From Cryomorphaceae bacterium (GTDB lineage Bacteria; Bacteroidota; Bacteroidia; Flavobacteriales_D; Sanyastnellaceae), in contig WGNM01000003.1 in assembly GCA_016124575.1 (NCBI GenBank), positions 38,755 to 102,754 of the forward strand: DNA of 64,000 nt, written 5' to 3'. The position numbers were made by a program, and so were the translations under genes. Below, one piece after another: positions 45,178 through 54,433 of this stretch; position 1 is the stretch's first letter, and each line of letters starts with the position of its first letter. The notes beneath the pieces were generated by a model. That model searched no databases, was not told the origin of the DNA, and was given only the letters and a program-made list of their open reading frames with translations.

Positions 45178-45903
45178 ATGGTGAACAACTTTAAAAGCAA
45201 GGATGAATTCCTGGAAGGGGCCGTTATTTTAATCGACAAGCCGCTTGGTTGGACGTCTTTTGACGCCGTAAACAAAGTGAAGTCGTTGCTGAAATACCGA
45301 TTGGGGTTGAAGAAAATCAAAGTCGGACATGCCGGTACGCTTGACCCCATGGCGACGGGATTGTTGGTGATTTGCACGGGCAAAATGACCAAGCAGATTC
45401 AATACATACAAGCGGATGAAAAGGGGTATACTGGACAGTTTAAATTTGGCGTCACTACCGTATCATACGACCGTGAAGCCGATGAATCAGCATTCTTTCC
45501 AACCGACCATTTGAGTTTGCAATTTTTGCAAGAAACAGCAGACACATTTATGCCGGGTTACGATCAAATGCCGCCTCAGTTTTCGGCGCGAAAGGTCGAC
45601 GGACAACGTGCATACTTGGCTGCCAGGAAGGGGAAGAACGTAGAGCTGACATCCAATTTCGTCGAAATCCGTAATTTCAAATTGTCTGACTACAACCTCC
45701 CTTTCGTAAACTTCGATGTGACGTGTTCAAAAGGTACCTATATTCGCTCACTGGCCTTCGATTTAGGTGATAAAGCGAATTCTGGTGCCTACCTCACTGG
45801 CCTACGCAGATACCGCAGTGGCAACTATCATGTAGACGATGCTTTCACCCTCGAATCACTGGAAACATGGATGAATGCATTTGCTGAATCTGCAAATGCG
45901 TGA
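45178..45903 (+). CDS. truB: tRNA pseudouridine(55) synthase
   Basis: A 241-residue TruB that isomerises U55 in the T-loop of tRNAs. [19 protein letters not shown] contains catalytic Asp56; [19 protein letters not shown] and [15 protein letters not shown] are also diagnostic. The C-terminal PUA domain of the long proteobacterial form is largely absent, as is usual in Bacteroidota. The start follows a TAATTTG-like element. queA follows 69 bp downstream, so two tRNA-modification genes are neighbours. Confidence 0.96.
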   Translation: MVNNFKSKDEFLEGAVILIDKPLGWTSFDAVNKVKSLLKYRLGLKKIKVGHAGTLDPMATGLLVICTGKMTKQIQYIQADEKGYTGQFKFGVTTVSYDREADESAFFPTDHLSLQFLQETADTFMPGYDQMPPQFSARKVDGQRAYLAARKGKNVELTSNFVEIRNFKLSDYNLPFVNFDVTCSKGTYIRSLAFDLGDKANSGAYLTGLRRYRSGNYHVDDAFTLESLETWMNAFAESANA

Positions 45904-45972
45904 AAAACTGGATTTTTTGCGCCGTTTTTATTACTTTTGCACCCCTTTGGCGAGGACTTCAAAAAACAACCT

Positions 45973-47022
45973 ATGAAGCTTTCACAGTTCAAGTTCAAAC
46001 TTCCTGATAATCTAATTGCTCAACATCCAGCTCAAAACCGCGATGAATCACGTTTGATGGTGATACACCGCGAAACTGGGCTCATTGAACACAAGCTGTT
46101 CAAAGATGTGCTCGATTATTTTAACGAGGGAGATGTAATGGTGCTCAACAACACCAAAGTATTCCCTGCTCGGATGTACGGAAACAAAGAAAAAACCGGT
46201 GCTACCATCGAAGTTTTCTTGCTTCGTGAACTAAACGCGGAAAGTCTTTTGTGGGACGTTCTTGTTGATCCAGCTCGTAAAATCCGCATCGGAAACAAAT
46301 TGTACTTCGGTGAAAACGATGAGTTGGTGGCTGAGGTGATCGATAATACGACATCGCGCGGACGTACCCTGCGCTTTTTGTTTGATGGTACCCATGAGGA
46401 GTTCAAGCAAACCGTATACAAATTGGGTGAAACGCCACTTCCGAAATACATCGACCGGAAGGTGGAAGAAGACGATGAAGAGCGTTTTCAAACCATTTTC
46501 GCCAAACACGAAGGTGCTGTTGCAGTGCCAACGGCGGGTATGCACTTCAGTCGTGAACTGATGAAGCGTATGGAACTGAAAGGTGTTGAGTTCGCTGAAC
46601 TTACCCTCCATGTCGGCTTAGGAACCTTCAGACCAGTAGAGGTTGAAGATCTTACCAAGCACAAAATGGATAGCGAGCAAATCATTATCCCTGAACATAC
46701 TGCCGATATCGTTAACCGTGCAAAAGACAATCGTCACCGTGTCTGTGCAGTGGGTACTACGGTTATGCGCGGTGTTGAAACGTCGGTAAGCACCTATTCG
46801 CGCTTGAAGCCGTTTGATGGGTGGACCAACAAGTTCATCTTCCCTCCGTACGATTTCCAAATTGCTGATTCCATGATCACAAACTTCCATACGCCTGAAT
46901 CAACGTTGTTGATGATGACGGCTGCCTTTGGTGGCTATGATCTTGTCATGGAAGGCTACCGTCAGGCGATCAAAGAAGAATACCGCTTCTATGCCTACGG
47001 CGATGCGATGATGATAATCTAA
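45973..47022 (+). CDS. queA: S-adenosylmethionine:tRNA ribosyltransferase-isomerase
   Basis: A 349-residue enzyme that transfers and isomerises the ribosyl moiety of SAM to form epoxyqueuosine at tRNA position 34. Landmarks: [66 protein letters not shown] and [18 protein letters not shown]. The ATG at 45973 is preferred; a TTG 12 codons upstream would add residues before the family start. A TACTTTTG -7 element at about 45932-45939 gives a leader of roughly 30 bases. The TM2-domain gene follows 7 bp later and may be cotranscribed. Confidence 0.96.
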   Translation: MKLSQFKFKLPDNLIAQHPAQNRDESRLMVIHRETGLIEHKLFKDVLDYFNEGDVMVLNNTKVFPARMYGNKEKTGATIEVFLLRELNAESLLWDVLVDPARKIRIGNKLYFGENDELVAEVIDNTTSRGRTLRFLFDGTHEEFKQTVYKLGETPLPKYIDRKVEEDDEERFQTIFAKHEGAVAVPTAGMHFSRELMKRMELKGVEFAELTLHVGLGTFRPVEVEDLTKHKMDSEQIIIPEHTADIVNRAKDNRHRVCAVGTTVMRGVETSVSTYSRLKPFDGWTNKFIFPPYDFQIADSMITNFHTPESTLLMMTAAFGGYDLVMEGYRQAIKEEYRFYAYGDAMMII

Positions 47023-47029
47023 AATTGCA

Positions 47030-47443
47030 ATGTCTGTAAAGGTACGCGGCCACGCCCATGCGCTTTTTACAGGTGTTCTATTCGTTTTATTTTCTTCTTT
47101 TTCTGCTCACGCGCAGGATGCTGCAAGCGGACATCGTGAGGTGGCCGCCATACGCGGTGCAATCAATCGTATCCGAAATCATGGAGTTGAACAGGAGGTA
47201 GCGCCCAAGGAAGAAAACCCGCGTGCTGTTGCCATTGCCCTCACTGTCGCCCTGGGTCCGTTTGGTGCACATCGCATCTACCTTGGTACCAGTGGAGTTG
47301 TCCCGGTGTTTTATACCGCAACCTTAGGTGGTGGCTTAGGTATTTTGCCGCTGATTGATTTGGGACATTTGATATTCGTGAAAGATATAACCCCGTTTAT
47401 TGATAACGACAGCGTTTTCATGTGGTCAGGACAAAAAAAATAG
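47030..47443 (+). CDS. TM2-domain membrane protein
   Basis: A 137-residue protein. An N-terminal signal sequence (FTGVLFVLFSSFSAHAQ) is followed by a short polar region, then a TM2 domain: ALTVALGPFGAHRIYLGTSG, a second membrane helix, and IDLGHLIFVKDITPF. The G-x-F/G-A-H-R-x-Y-L-G motif is the family signature. TM2 proteins are common in Bacteroidota and lack a settled function. It sits 7 bp after queA and ends at a bidirectional hairpin. Confidence 0.8.
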   Translation: MSVKVRGHAHALFTGVLFVLFSSFSAHAQDAASGHREVAAIRGAINRIRNHGVEQEVAPKEENPRAVAIALTVALGPFGAHRIYLGTSGVVPVFYTATLGGGLGILPLIDLGHLIFVKDITPFIDNDSVFMWSGQKK

Positions 47444-47463
47444 CCTTCAGAAGAAGGCTATTT
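47438..47463. terminator. Bidirectional terminator between TM2 gene and broken thioredoxin-fold gene
   Basis: AAATAGCCTTC (47438-47448) and GAAGGCTATTT (47453-47463) form an 11-bp perfect stem with an AGAA loop. The minus strand continues into eight T residues, a strong terminator for the gene at 47483-48112. The plus strand continues TTTcaTTTTc, weaker but usable for the queA-TM2 unit. Confidence 0.85.
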
Positions 47464-47482
47464 CATTTTCAATGTGGTTATT

Positions 47483-48112
47483 TTACGATACACGTTTGAT
47501 GCTGCAACCCAGCGCTTTTGTTTCTGGGGTATCAATCGGACGTCCGGTAGTCATTTTTCGAATCGCATCTTGCAAGTAGTTTTCTTTCACCTGCGAAGCA
47601 TCGTCTACGTTATCGTCGATGGCTCCTTTGTAAACCAACTCCATAGCACCATTAAACAAGTAAACATGCGGTGTTGTGCGTGCGTCGAAAGCATTTGCCA
47701 ACTCACTGTTTGTATCTACAACATAAGGCATTTTATACCCGTTGTCTTTCGCGTGTTTACGCATGGCTTCCAATGAGTCGTCACCGCCTCGTTTCGCTTC
47801 GTTCGAATTTACCAAAACCATCCCTACACCCATCGATTGGCTGATATCGAACAATTGATTGTAGCGACCTTCCTATCCGGCTGATGCTCCTTCGCGGCCA
47901 ACAACAAACGGACACGTATTGCAGCTAAATATTACGAGCAGTCCGTTCTCTTTTTTTAGTCCTTCAAGGGTTTGAGCTTTGCCATCTACTCCCATCATTT
48001 TGTAGTCAGAAGAGGGTGCTTTTTGTCCGATTTCAATTCCTTGATTCAGCGTAAATGCCGAAGCAGCAATTATAAAAATGGTGGCCAAGGCCGGAAATAG
48101 TATTTTACGCAT
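47483..48112 (-). pseudogene. Thioredoxin-fold (redoxin-like) secreted protein interrupted by one in-frame stop
   Basis: One continuous 210-codon frame broken by a single TAG at 47873-47875 (codon 80). Before it: a signal peptide (FIIAASAFTLNQG) and a thioredoxin-like start with IFSCNTCPFVVG, whose CxxC is Cys64/Cys67. After it, in the same frame: EGRYNQLFDISQSMGVGMVLVNSNEAKRGGDDSLEAMRKHAK and ARTTPHVYLFNGAMELVYKGAIDD, the usual second half of this Bacteroidota redoxin family. Homologues have WEGRY here, so the TAG most simply replaces TGG. It is either a recent nonsense mutation, a sequence error or readthrough. Everything else looks intact. Confidence 0.85.
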
Positions 48113-48317
48113 GTCTGTTTCTATTAAAATTCGATTTTACGTTTGATCTAAATAATGAAGTAAGATAATAGCATTCAAACAAATTCTCCCGTTAAATGTT
48201 CACAATTCATCGTCTGTATTGAAGTATCCAGTATAATGTCACCCATCGGTTTTTTTTGCGCACATTGAATCGCATCCGTTAATGCCAACCCCGAAAGGGC
48301 GACATGACATGGAGGCC

Positions 48318-49886
48318 TCATCGGATGATTTGCAGTTTCTCCACCTGCAGCACCTTGTTTCCATCTAACAGGCTGAGCAGGTAGGTAGCTGCTGTTACTT
48401 CTGGCAATGGCCAGATGTATGTTGTTTGTCCGTTTGTAACACGGGTGGTGGCTACCTGTCTTCCTTGCATGTCGGTAAGCACCAAGGCGGCCCCAGCAGG
48501 TGGGGTTTTTTCGAGGTACACATTGAGCGGTGTGCCGGCCTTCAGTGGGTTGGGACCGGCTTTGAACCACGACACTGCACCTTCAGCTTCTTCAACACTG
48601 TTCTGACAGCCCTCAACCAAGCAGCCAAAGCCATCTACTTTCACCACCCAGCCTTGTTGTACGGGGTTTTCGGAGGTGTATTCTTCTTCGGTGTAATCAA
48701 GCGACTCACCACAGAAGATGAGTCCACCATCGGCGGTAGCCCTCACATCCCATACGGAGTGTGTTTTATCTTCACTTTCCACCACCCTGTAAAACCGTTG
48801 CCACAAAAGCTCCCCTGTGTCGCGGTGAAACTTGGCCAGGGTGACATCGCTCATAAAGGTGCCGTTCACCGGGTCGGGCTCGTCGAGTTCGTAAGGATAT
48901 TGACCTGAGGCAACGTAGTGGCCATCGGTGGCGATGGTGACGTCTTCGAAAAACCTGCGATAATCAGTTTGGTTGTTTTCAAGCGCTGTCATCCAAATGG
49001 TATTCATGTCGGAGTCAAACTTAAAAATAGCAGATCGAGAAGGGACATCCATTTCTTCGGTGATACTGCCTACCGAAACGATGGCATTGTCGTCAGAAAT
49101 CATTTCTCTAAATTCGCTCGGATTGAATTCCCAAGGTTCAGACCACGACTGAACAATATTGCCCTCCATATCAACTTTGTGAACTTCAACGATGAAGGTG
49201 TGAACATAGTCCGTAACCTTTTGCTGAACAGCAAAGTACAGGAAGCCATTGAGTTTGGTCATGGAATATATGTGTTCAGGTAAATCCCAATCAATAAAAT
49301 CGATGTGCCATTGGTAGGTATCATCAGGACCGTAGCAAACAACGCCGGCATCAGAAGCGGTAAACTCGCCCGATTGTCCGCCGTAGCTCATAAATACATA
49401 CCCCTGTTGGTCGAGGTAGAAATCGCGGGGTACCATAAACGATGTCCCTGGGTAATTTGGGTCATCGCTATACCAAGGATTGTACATGGTTGTGAAACGA
49501 GCGGTGTCACCTAAAGCATTAAACACTAAGTAGTAAGCGCCCATAACACCGAGGGTGTCAACAAATATTCCGCATTGGAGGTGGTTCTCTGATATTTCAG
49601 TCATGCCATCCTCCTGAGGAAGTAACCCGTTGATTCCTGTTGTATAAGATTTTGTGACGATCGCCGTCCCTTGGTTATCGAGAATGGAATAGCACATGTG
49701 CCATTTTGAAAAACCTTCAGACAAGGGACTTTCCGTGAACACTCTTGAAATAACTGCAAACTGATCACCTGTGACATGAATTGATGAATTTTCAGTCGGC
49801 CCTGGAATAGCTACAAACCGCTCGTTGAACTGTCCGAAACCAGACAGTGCAACGAGCAGAAAGCATATGGTGAGGTGGTTTTTCAT
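48318..49886 (-). CDS. Secreted beta-propeller-like T9SS type A cargo protein
   Basis: A 522-residue secreted protein. Signal peptide at residues 1-18 (FLLVALSGFGQ). The body is built of short beta-strand blocks with PQQ/WD-like rhythm (AKFHRDTGELLWQRFYRV, WDVRATADGGLIFCGESL, GWVVKVDGFGCLVEGC), as in Bacteroidota T9SS proteins that resemble propellers. The C-terminus (SWFKAGPNPLKAGTPLNVY ... LTDMQGRQVATTRV ... YLLSLLDGNKVLQVEKLQII) is a type A sorting domain. The start overlaps the preceding gene's stop as ATGA. It is the last gene of a minus-strand run of T9SS cargo genes. Function unknown. Confidence 0.82.
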   Translation of the reverse strand: MKNHLTICFLLVALSGFGQFNERFVAIPGPTENSSIHVTGDQFAVISRVFTESPLSEGFSKWHMCYSILDNQGTAIVTKSYTTGINGLLPQEDGMTEISENHLQCGIFVDTLGVMGAYYLVFNALGDTARFTTMYNPWYSDDPNYPGTSFMVPRDFYLDQQGYVFMSYGGQSGEFTASDAGVVCYGPDDTYQWHIDFIDWDLPEHIYSMTKLNGFLYFAVQQKVTDYVHTFIVEVHKVDMEGNIVQSWSEPWEFNPSEFREMISDDNAIVSVGSITEEMDVPSRSAIFKFDSDMNTIWMTALENNQTDYRRFFEDVTIATDGHYVASGQYPYELDEPDPVNGTFMSDVTLAKFHRDTGELLWQRFYRVVESEDKTHSVWDVRATADGGLIFCGESLDYTEEEYTSENPVQQGWVVKVDGFGCLVEGCQNSVEEAEGAVSWFKAGPNPLKAGTPLNVYLEKTPPAGAALVLTDMQGRQVATTRVTNGQTTYIWPLPEVTAATYLLSLLDGNKVLQVEKLQIIR

Positions 49887-50647
49887 CGGATGATTTGGAG
49901 TTTGCCTGTTCCCAAAGGTATTCCATTGTTACTTATACAACGCCAAAGGTATTGACCCGAATTTAAGGTATTCACCTCAATGGGAGCGAACGTGCTTCCT
50001 GCTTTCAATTGCAGTTGCGCCACCGTGCGACCAGTACCGTCTACCAAGCTGAATACTGCATCTTCAGGTATACCAAGGGGTGCCATTACATATACGACAT
50101 CAGACGCAGGATTAGGTGAAACTTGAACAATGGGTAATTGCTCGCTTTCATGGCTGTAATTGCGCGGCGTCCATGTTGTGTTCAACCCCGGTGGAATAAA
50201 CCATTGTCCATCGTACCATTCATTGAGAATAGACATCGCTGTGCGACCGGCATAGGTAGTGTAATATTCGGCTACATCTTCCAATGCTTGAATCTCCGAT
50301 GTTGACAATTCTGACCACGTACGTTGATCACCATACAACCCATTTGCGATATCGGAAAGCTCCAACATTGCGGTAGATTCATTGGTGTTGTCTACCTCCA
50401 AATCGTCAAGCAACGTTGTAGGATCTCCACCAGCTTCGCTCCATACAAGAGCATTGGCAAAGTGCGAACCGAGTGGGGCAATATCTTGCAGCAAAGAGTC
50501 AAGTTGCGGAATAGAATCAGGAAATTGGTAGTACATGCGCGCTAAGTCACGAGCGCTTTGGAGCATCGTGCTTCTCGACAAGGCCCTTTCTCTTTCCAAC
50601 AGTGTTCTGAAGGTTACAGCAGAACAACCCTCTTCCACCACCCCCAT
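49883..50647 (-). CDS. T9SS sorting-domain protein lacking a signal peptide
   Basis: A 254-residue frame that ends in a clear type A sorting domain (VQVSPNPASDVVYVMAPL ... LVDGTGRTVAQLQL ... SGQYLWRCISNNGIPLGTGKLQIIR). It starts without any hydrophobic signal (MGVVEEGCSAVTFRTLLERERALSRS), and the part before the sorting domain is helical and acidic. Export by T9SS requires a Sec signal, so the gene looks 5'-truncated or depends on an unrecognised start. Its ATG is fused to the stop of the upstream Cys-rich-repeat gene (TGATG) and its stop to the next start (ATGA), giving tight coupling on both sides. Function unknown. Confidence 0.6.
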   Translation of the reverse strand: MGVVEEGCSAVTFRTLLERERALSRSTMLQSARDLARMYYQFPDSIPQLDSLLQDIAPLGSHFANALVWSEAGGDPTTLLDDLEVDNTNESTAMLELSDIANGLYGDQRTWSELSTSEIQALEDVAEYYTTYAGRTAMSILNEWYDGQWFIPPGLNTTWTPRNYSHESEQLPIVQVSPNPASDVVYVMAPLGIPEDAVFSLVDGTGRTVAQLQLKAGSTFAPIEVNTLNSGQYLWRCISNNGIPLGTGKLQIIR

Positions 50648-52478
50648 CAATGCTTCACCACAATCTGGGTGCTTTCAGAAAATTCGGCATACGTGGCTGT
50701 AACAATGTACACCCCTGCTGCCAGCCCAGAAACATCTATCAAAACCGAAGCGCTTTTGTTGTTGTTTTTCTGCTGCACCATTTCTCCTGATGTTGTATAA
50801 AGGGTATACGAAAATGATTCCCACGTGTCAGGAACAACTAAGTGCATTGTTTGATCTGCAGGGTTGGGGTGCACCTGAATGGCTAGGCTTGCTTGGAGGT
50901 GCTCAGCGGTTAAAGGGCCAATTTGGACATCTTTTACGACCGTTACCCCATCACAACCGTCATAGGTTTCGGTTACTTTCACTTGTCCAACCCCCATGCT
51001 TGGCCATTGAATCACCATGGTTGAGTTGTTTTGAACCGAAACGATGGTTCCGTTAACGATATCCCATGCCAGTGATGAATTGAATGTCGTGGCATAATGA
51101 TATACTTTGGAGTCGCCTACATTCACTTCTTCATCGCCGGTGATCTCAAACAATTGAAGGTAGGTGCATAAATCGCCATCGTGACAACCGGCCGATTGAT
51201 TGTAGTTGCAGGCTGTTCTGTCTAGGCAACCCGGAAAAAGACATTCTCCGCCCTCACATGGTACGTCTGGATCATAATTGCATGCAGATTCATCCCAACA
51301 CCCAGGGTAAATGCACGATTTGAACATTCAGCCTCAGGATTGAAGTTGCATGCTTCAGGGTCGATGCAGTCAGGATAAGAACAAATGCCTTCGCATGCCG
51401 CTGTAGGATTGTAATTGCACGCTGTGGCATCTAAGCACCCTGCGAAAACACAGGATTCATCTGAGCAAGCGGCCTCAGGATCGAAGTTACAGGCTGCAGG
51501 GTCAATGCAACCCGGAAAAGTACACACGCCTTCGCATATTGCTCCAGCATCATAGTTGCACGCATTGTTGTCGATGCAACCTGGCAAAATACACGTGCCA
51601 TTGTCAACGGCTACATCCGGTTCGTAATTGCACGCCTCCGGGTTGGTGCAACCTGCATAAAAACACATGCCGCTATCCACTAGAGCAATTGGGTTGTAAT
51701 TCGCAGCTTCCGGATCCATGCATCCTTCTGGGTCCGGACAAGATCCATCTGAAATGTTGGCTTCTGGATTGTAATCCGGGTGTTCCGGATTTCTGCAGCC
51801 GGCAAGGACATCTTCTAAACAGAAATAGGCTTCCATGGGCAGATTGGTTAGACCATATAGGTAGCCGTATACATTGGTGCAAAATGAAAATTTGTCGTTG
51901 GTGGTGATGTACAGAACAACATAGTATTGCGAGTCATCAATGGGGTTGCAAACAGTTGGGTTAAGTGTATAAATAAAACCATCATTGATATAAGTGTCGC
52001 ATGTGTTAGAGGGAAAATTGGGAGGATCTATCAATGCAACGGAGGCAGTATTGTCGAAAACACAATGTTGGGGACCCGGACTGTGCTTCGCTAAATCACG
52101 CAAGGTTAAATAGGTGTCCAAACATTGGTCAATAAATACGTTGGTTCCCCACCAACATGCGTCCTCTGGAATGTTGTTTCCCACATGATATCCCCATGGA
52201 CTGTCATAACAATCTCCTTCATACGAAATATACAAAGGTCTTGGGTTGCCGTCTGGCCCGGGTTCTGGGGTGCCATAAATGGCTGTGATGAGATCTTGAG
52301 GATTGCCTAATTTAACCGAAACAACATAGGTTTTGTAACCTTCGAAATAGGCGGCATTCGAATAACTGTACCCCGGTATAGGGTGAGTATATACTTGTGA
52401 AACAAACAGTTCTAGGAGTTGAGAATGGGCAGAAAAATTGGCAAACAATAGAAGTAGCAATAGTTTTAGTTGTTTCAT
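50647..52478 (-). pseudogene. Secreted cysteine-rich repeat protein with T9SS sorting domain, split by a frameshift
   Basis: Two overlapping frames (52478 down to 51222 and 51327 down to 50647) make one 610-residue protein if one base is restored near 51317-51324. The N-part has a signal peptide (LLLLLLFANFSAHSQ) and a domain of about 200 residues with several cysteines. Nine tandem repeats of about 24 residues follow, pattern G-C-x-D-x-x-A-C-N-Y-x-P-x-A-...-C (for example GCIDPAACNFDPEAAC); repeat 7 is cut by the frameshift. After them come a beta-sandwich and a type A sorting domain (IQVHPNPADQTMHLVV ... GVYIVTATYAEF). As written it makes a truncated, unsorted product. A base-calling error cannot be excluded. 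Confidence 0.8.
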
Positions 52479-52664
52479 GGTCAGTGTTTTGCGATGAAAT
52501 TAATCATTTAAAACACAATTTACAAGTGAAATTATAAAAACCAATGTTGCTTTCATGACACTATAAATCAATTACATAGTGCGGGAGATTAAACCTAAAA
52601 GCATCGATACATTCGCGACAATTGCTAATTTGAGTAAGGTAAAATAGTAATTAAAAGAAAAACC

Positions 52665-52691
52665 AAAAAGGCCACCCCGTTGGACGGCCTT
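52665..52691 (-). terminator. Terminator-like hairpin with minus-strand T tract
   Basis: AAGGCC (52668-52673) pairs with GGCCTT (52686-52691) around a 12-base loop; read on the minus strand it is followed by TTTTTGGTTTTTC. It would end a minus-strand transcript starting between about 52700 and 52900. Confidence 0.5.
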
Positions 52692-52885
52692 CGTTGGTAA
52701 ATAAATGAAAACAATTAAACTATCTAAATATCTCTACATGAGAACTTACAAGGGTGTTTAACGCAGAACATCGCAGGTAGTTACGGTTTTCGACGAAATT
52801 ATAATTCGGAGTCTGTAAACTGCATGAAATCAGGGTTGTAGTATTTAGTGCATACGTTGTAATCGGCTAGCAAGCGTTCGTTTCT

Positions 52886-52893
52886 TATCTTCG
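52886..52893 (+). promoter_or_regulatory. Probable -7 element (TATCTTCG) of the PccB-type gene
   Basis: TATCTTCG, seven of eight to TAnnTTTG, ends four bases before the ATG, the same geometry as ktrA and ctaA. Confidence 0.4.
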
Positions 52894-52897
52894 CTGC

Positions 52898-54433
52898 ATG
52901 AAATTTCAAGACCTCGACTCGAAAATCGCAGAAGCCAAATTGGGCGGCGGCGAAACACGCATTCAAGCCCAACACGCAAAGGGGAAACTCACTGCTCGTG
53001 AAAGGGTGCAGTACTTGCTAGACGATGGCTCTTTCGAAGAAATTGGAATGTTCGTTACACACCGTTCTTCGAATTTTGGTCTCGACAATCAAAAGTTTTT
53101 GGGCGATGGTGTGGTGACGGGTTATGGCACCATAGGCGGACGTTTGGTATACGTCTTCAGCCAAGATTTCACAGTGCTTGGAGGCTCACTCGCCGAAGCG
53201 CATGCAGAAAAAATATGCAAGGTGATGGACCTGGCCATGAAGAACGGAGCGCCGGTAATTGGGCTGAACGACTCTGGTGGAGCACGCATTCAAGAAGGTG
53301 TGGTTTCACTTGGTGGCTACGCCGATATTTTCTATCGCAATGTTAGAGCTAGCGGTGTTATCCCTCAACTTTCGGCTATCATGGGTCCGTGTGCTGGTGG
53401 TGCTGTTTATTCTCCTGCACTTACCGATTTTATTTTCATGGTCGATGGCTCGTCGTACATGTTCGTCACAGGCCCCAACGTGGTGAAAACGGTGACCCAT
53501 GAAGAGGTGACAAGTGAAGAGTTGGGTGGTGCAATGACCCATGCGGTGAAAAGTGGTGTCACCCACTTCGCTAGTGAAAATGAGGTGGCATGCTTGAACG
53601 ACCTCAAGGCGTTGTTCTCATTCATTCCCCAAAACTGCGAATCGATGCCCCCTGAGCTGCCTTACAAAGGGGGTGATGAGGTGAGAATGAGTCTCGATGG
53701 CATCATCCCTGAAAATGCCAGTCAACCTTACGATATCAAAGAGGTGATAAACGGTGTTATCGATGATCATTCATTCCTTGAAGTGCATAAAGAATACGCG
53801 GGTAATATTGTGGTAGGTTTCGGACGTTTGGCGGGTAAAAGTATCGGTATCGTTGCCAATCAACCTGCATACCTCGCTGGTGTGCTCGATATCAATGCGT
53901 CGAACAAAGCCGCTCGATTTGTCCGTTTCTGCGATGCTTTCAACATCCCGCTGCTTGTATTCGAAGATGTACCTGGTTTCCTGCCAGGCACCGATCAAGA
54001 ATGGAAGGGCATCATTTCCAATGGCGCAAAATTGCTATATGCTTTCTCTGAAGCCACGGTGCCACGTGTAACGGTGATCACCCGAAAGGCTTACGGTGGT
54101 GCATACGACGTGATGAACTCTAAACACATCGGCGCCGATATGAACTTCGCTTGGCCCATGGCTGAAATTGCCGTAATGGGTGCAAAAGGGGCGGCGGAAA
54201 TCATTTTCAAAAAGGAAATTTCGAGTGACGCGAACCCAGAACAAAAATGGAAGGAGAAGGAAGCAGAATACGCGCAGTTGTTCGCCAATCCATACAACGC
54301 TGCAGCTCGGGGATATGTGGATGAGGTCATCAAGCCCCATCAAACACGTGCCAAGCTCATTCGCGCTTTCGATATGCTCAAGAATAAGGTAGACGTGTTG
54401 CCGAAAAAGAAGCACGGCAACATACCGCTCTAA
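52898..54433 (+). CDS. pccB: Acyl-CoA carboxyltransferase (propionyl-CoA carboxylase beta type)
   Basis: A 511-residue carboxyltransferase subunit that moves CO2 from biotin to an acyl-CoA, or in reverse within a decarboxylase. The N- and C-terminal crotonase-like halves are both present: [61 protein letters not shown], and then [36 protein letters not shown] and [15 protein letters not shown]. The Asp in GGAYDVM is the residue associated with propionyl-CoA preference over acetyl-CoA in actinobacterial enzymes. A biotin carrier/carboxylase gene is not nearby, so methylmalonyl-CoA decarboxylase alpha (MmdA) remains an alternative. Its stop codon abuts the convergent radical SAM stop. Confidence 0.92.
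   Translation: MKFQDLDSKIAEAKLGGGETRIQAQHAKGKLTARERVQYLLDDGSFEEIGMFVTHRSSNFGLDNQKFLGDGVVTGYGTIGGRLVYVFSQDFTVLGGSLAEAHAEKICKVMDLAMKNGAPVIGLNDSGGARIQEGVVSLGGYADIFYRNVRASGVIPQLSAIMGPCAGGAVYSPALTDFIFMVDGSSYMFVTGPNVVKTVTHEEVTSEELGGAMTHAVKSGVTHFASENEVACLNDLKALFSFIPQNCESMPPELPYKGGDEVRMSLDGIIPENASQPYDIKEVINGVIDDHSFLEVHKEYAGNIVVGFGRLAGKSIGIVANQPAYLAGVLDINASNKAARFVRFCDAFNIPLLVFEDVPGFLPGTDQEWKGIISNGAKLLYAFSEATVPRVTVITRKAYGGAYDVMNSKHIGADMNFAWPMAEIAVMGAKGAAEIIFKKEISSDANPEQKWKEKEAEYAQLFANPYNAAARGYVDEVIKPHQTRAKLIRAFDMLKNKVDVLPKKKHGNIPL

Larger units (their letters stand above)
52479..52897. other. Intergenic region upstream of the PccB-type gene
   Basis: These 419 bases are AT-rich and hold no certain gene. 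A minus-strand terminator-like hairpin lies at 52665-52691, although no annotated minus-strand gene ends before it. A short minus-strand frame ending with a TAA at 52799-52801 reads YYNPDFMQFTDSEL at its C-terminus; its best start is a TTG at 52871-52873 (24 codons), and the frame is open further back into the pccB start. The plus-strand -7 element of the PccB-type gene is at 52886-52893. The rest shows nothing I can name. Confidence 0.45.

Noticed and set aside
48175..48570. Minus-strand frame running from the 3' end of the 48318 gene into the intergenic space
   Set aside because: It is a different frame of a clear T9SS gene for most of its length, and the remainder has no start or recognised domain.
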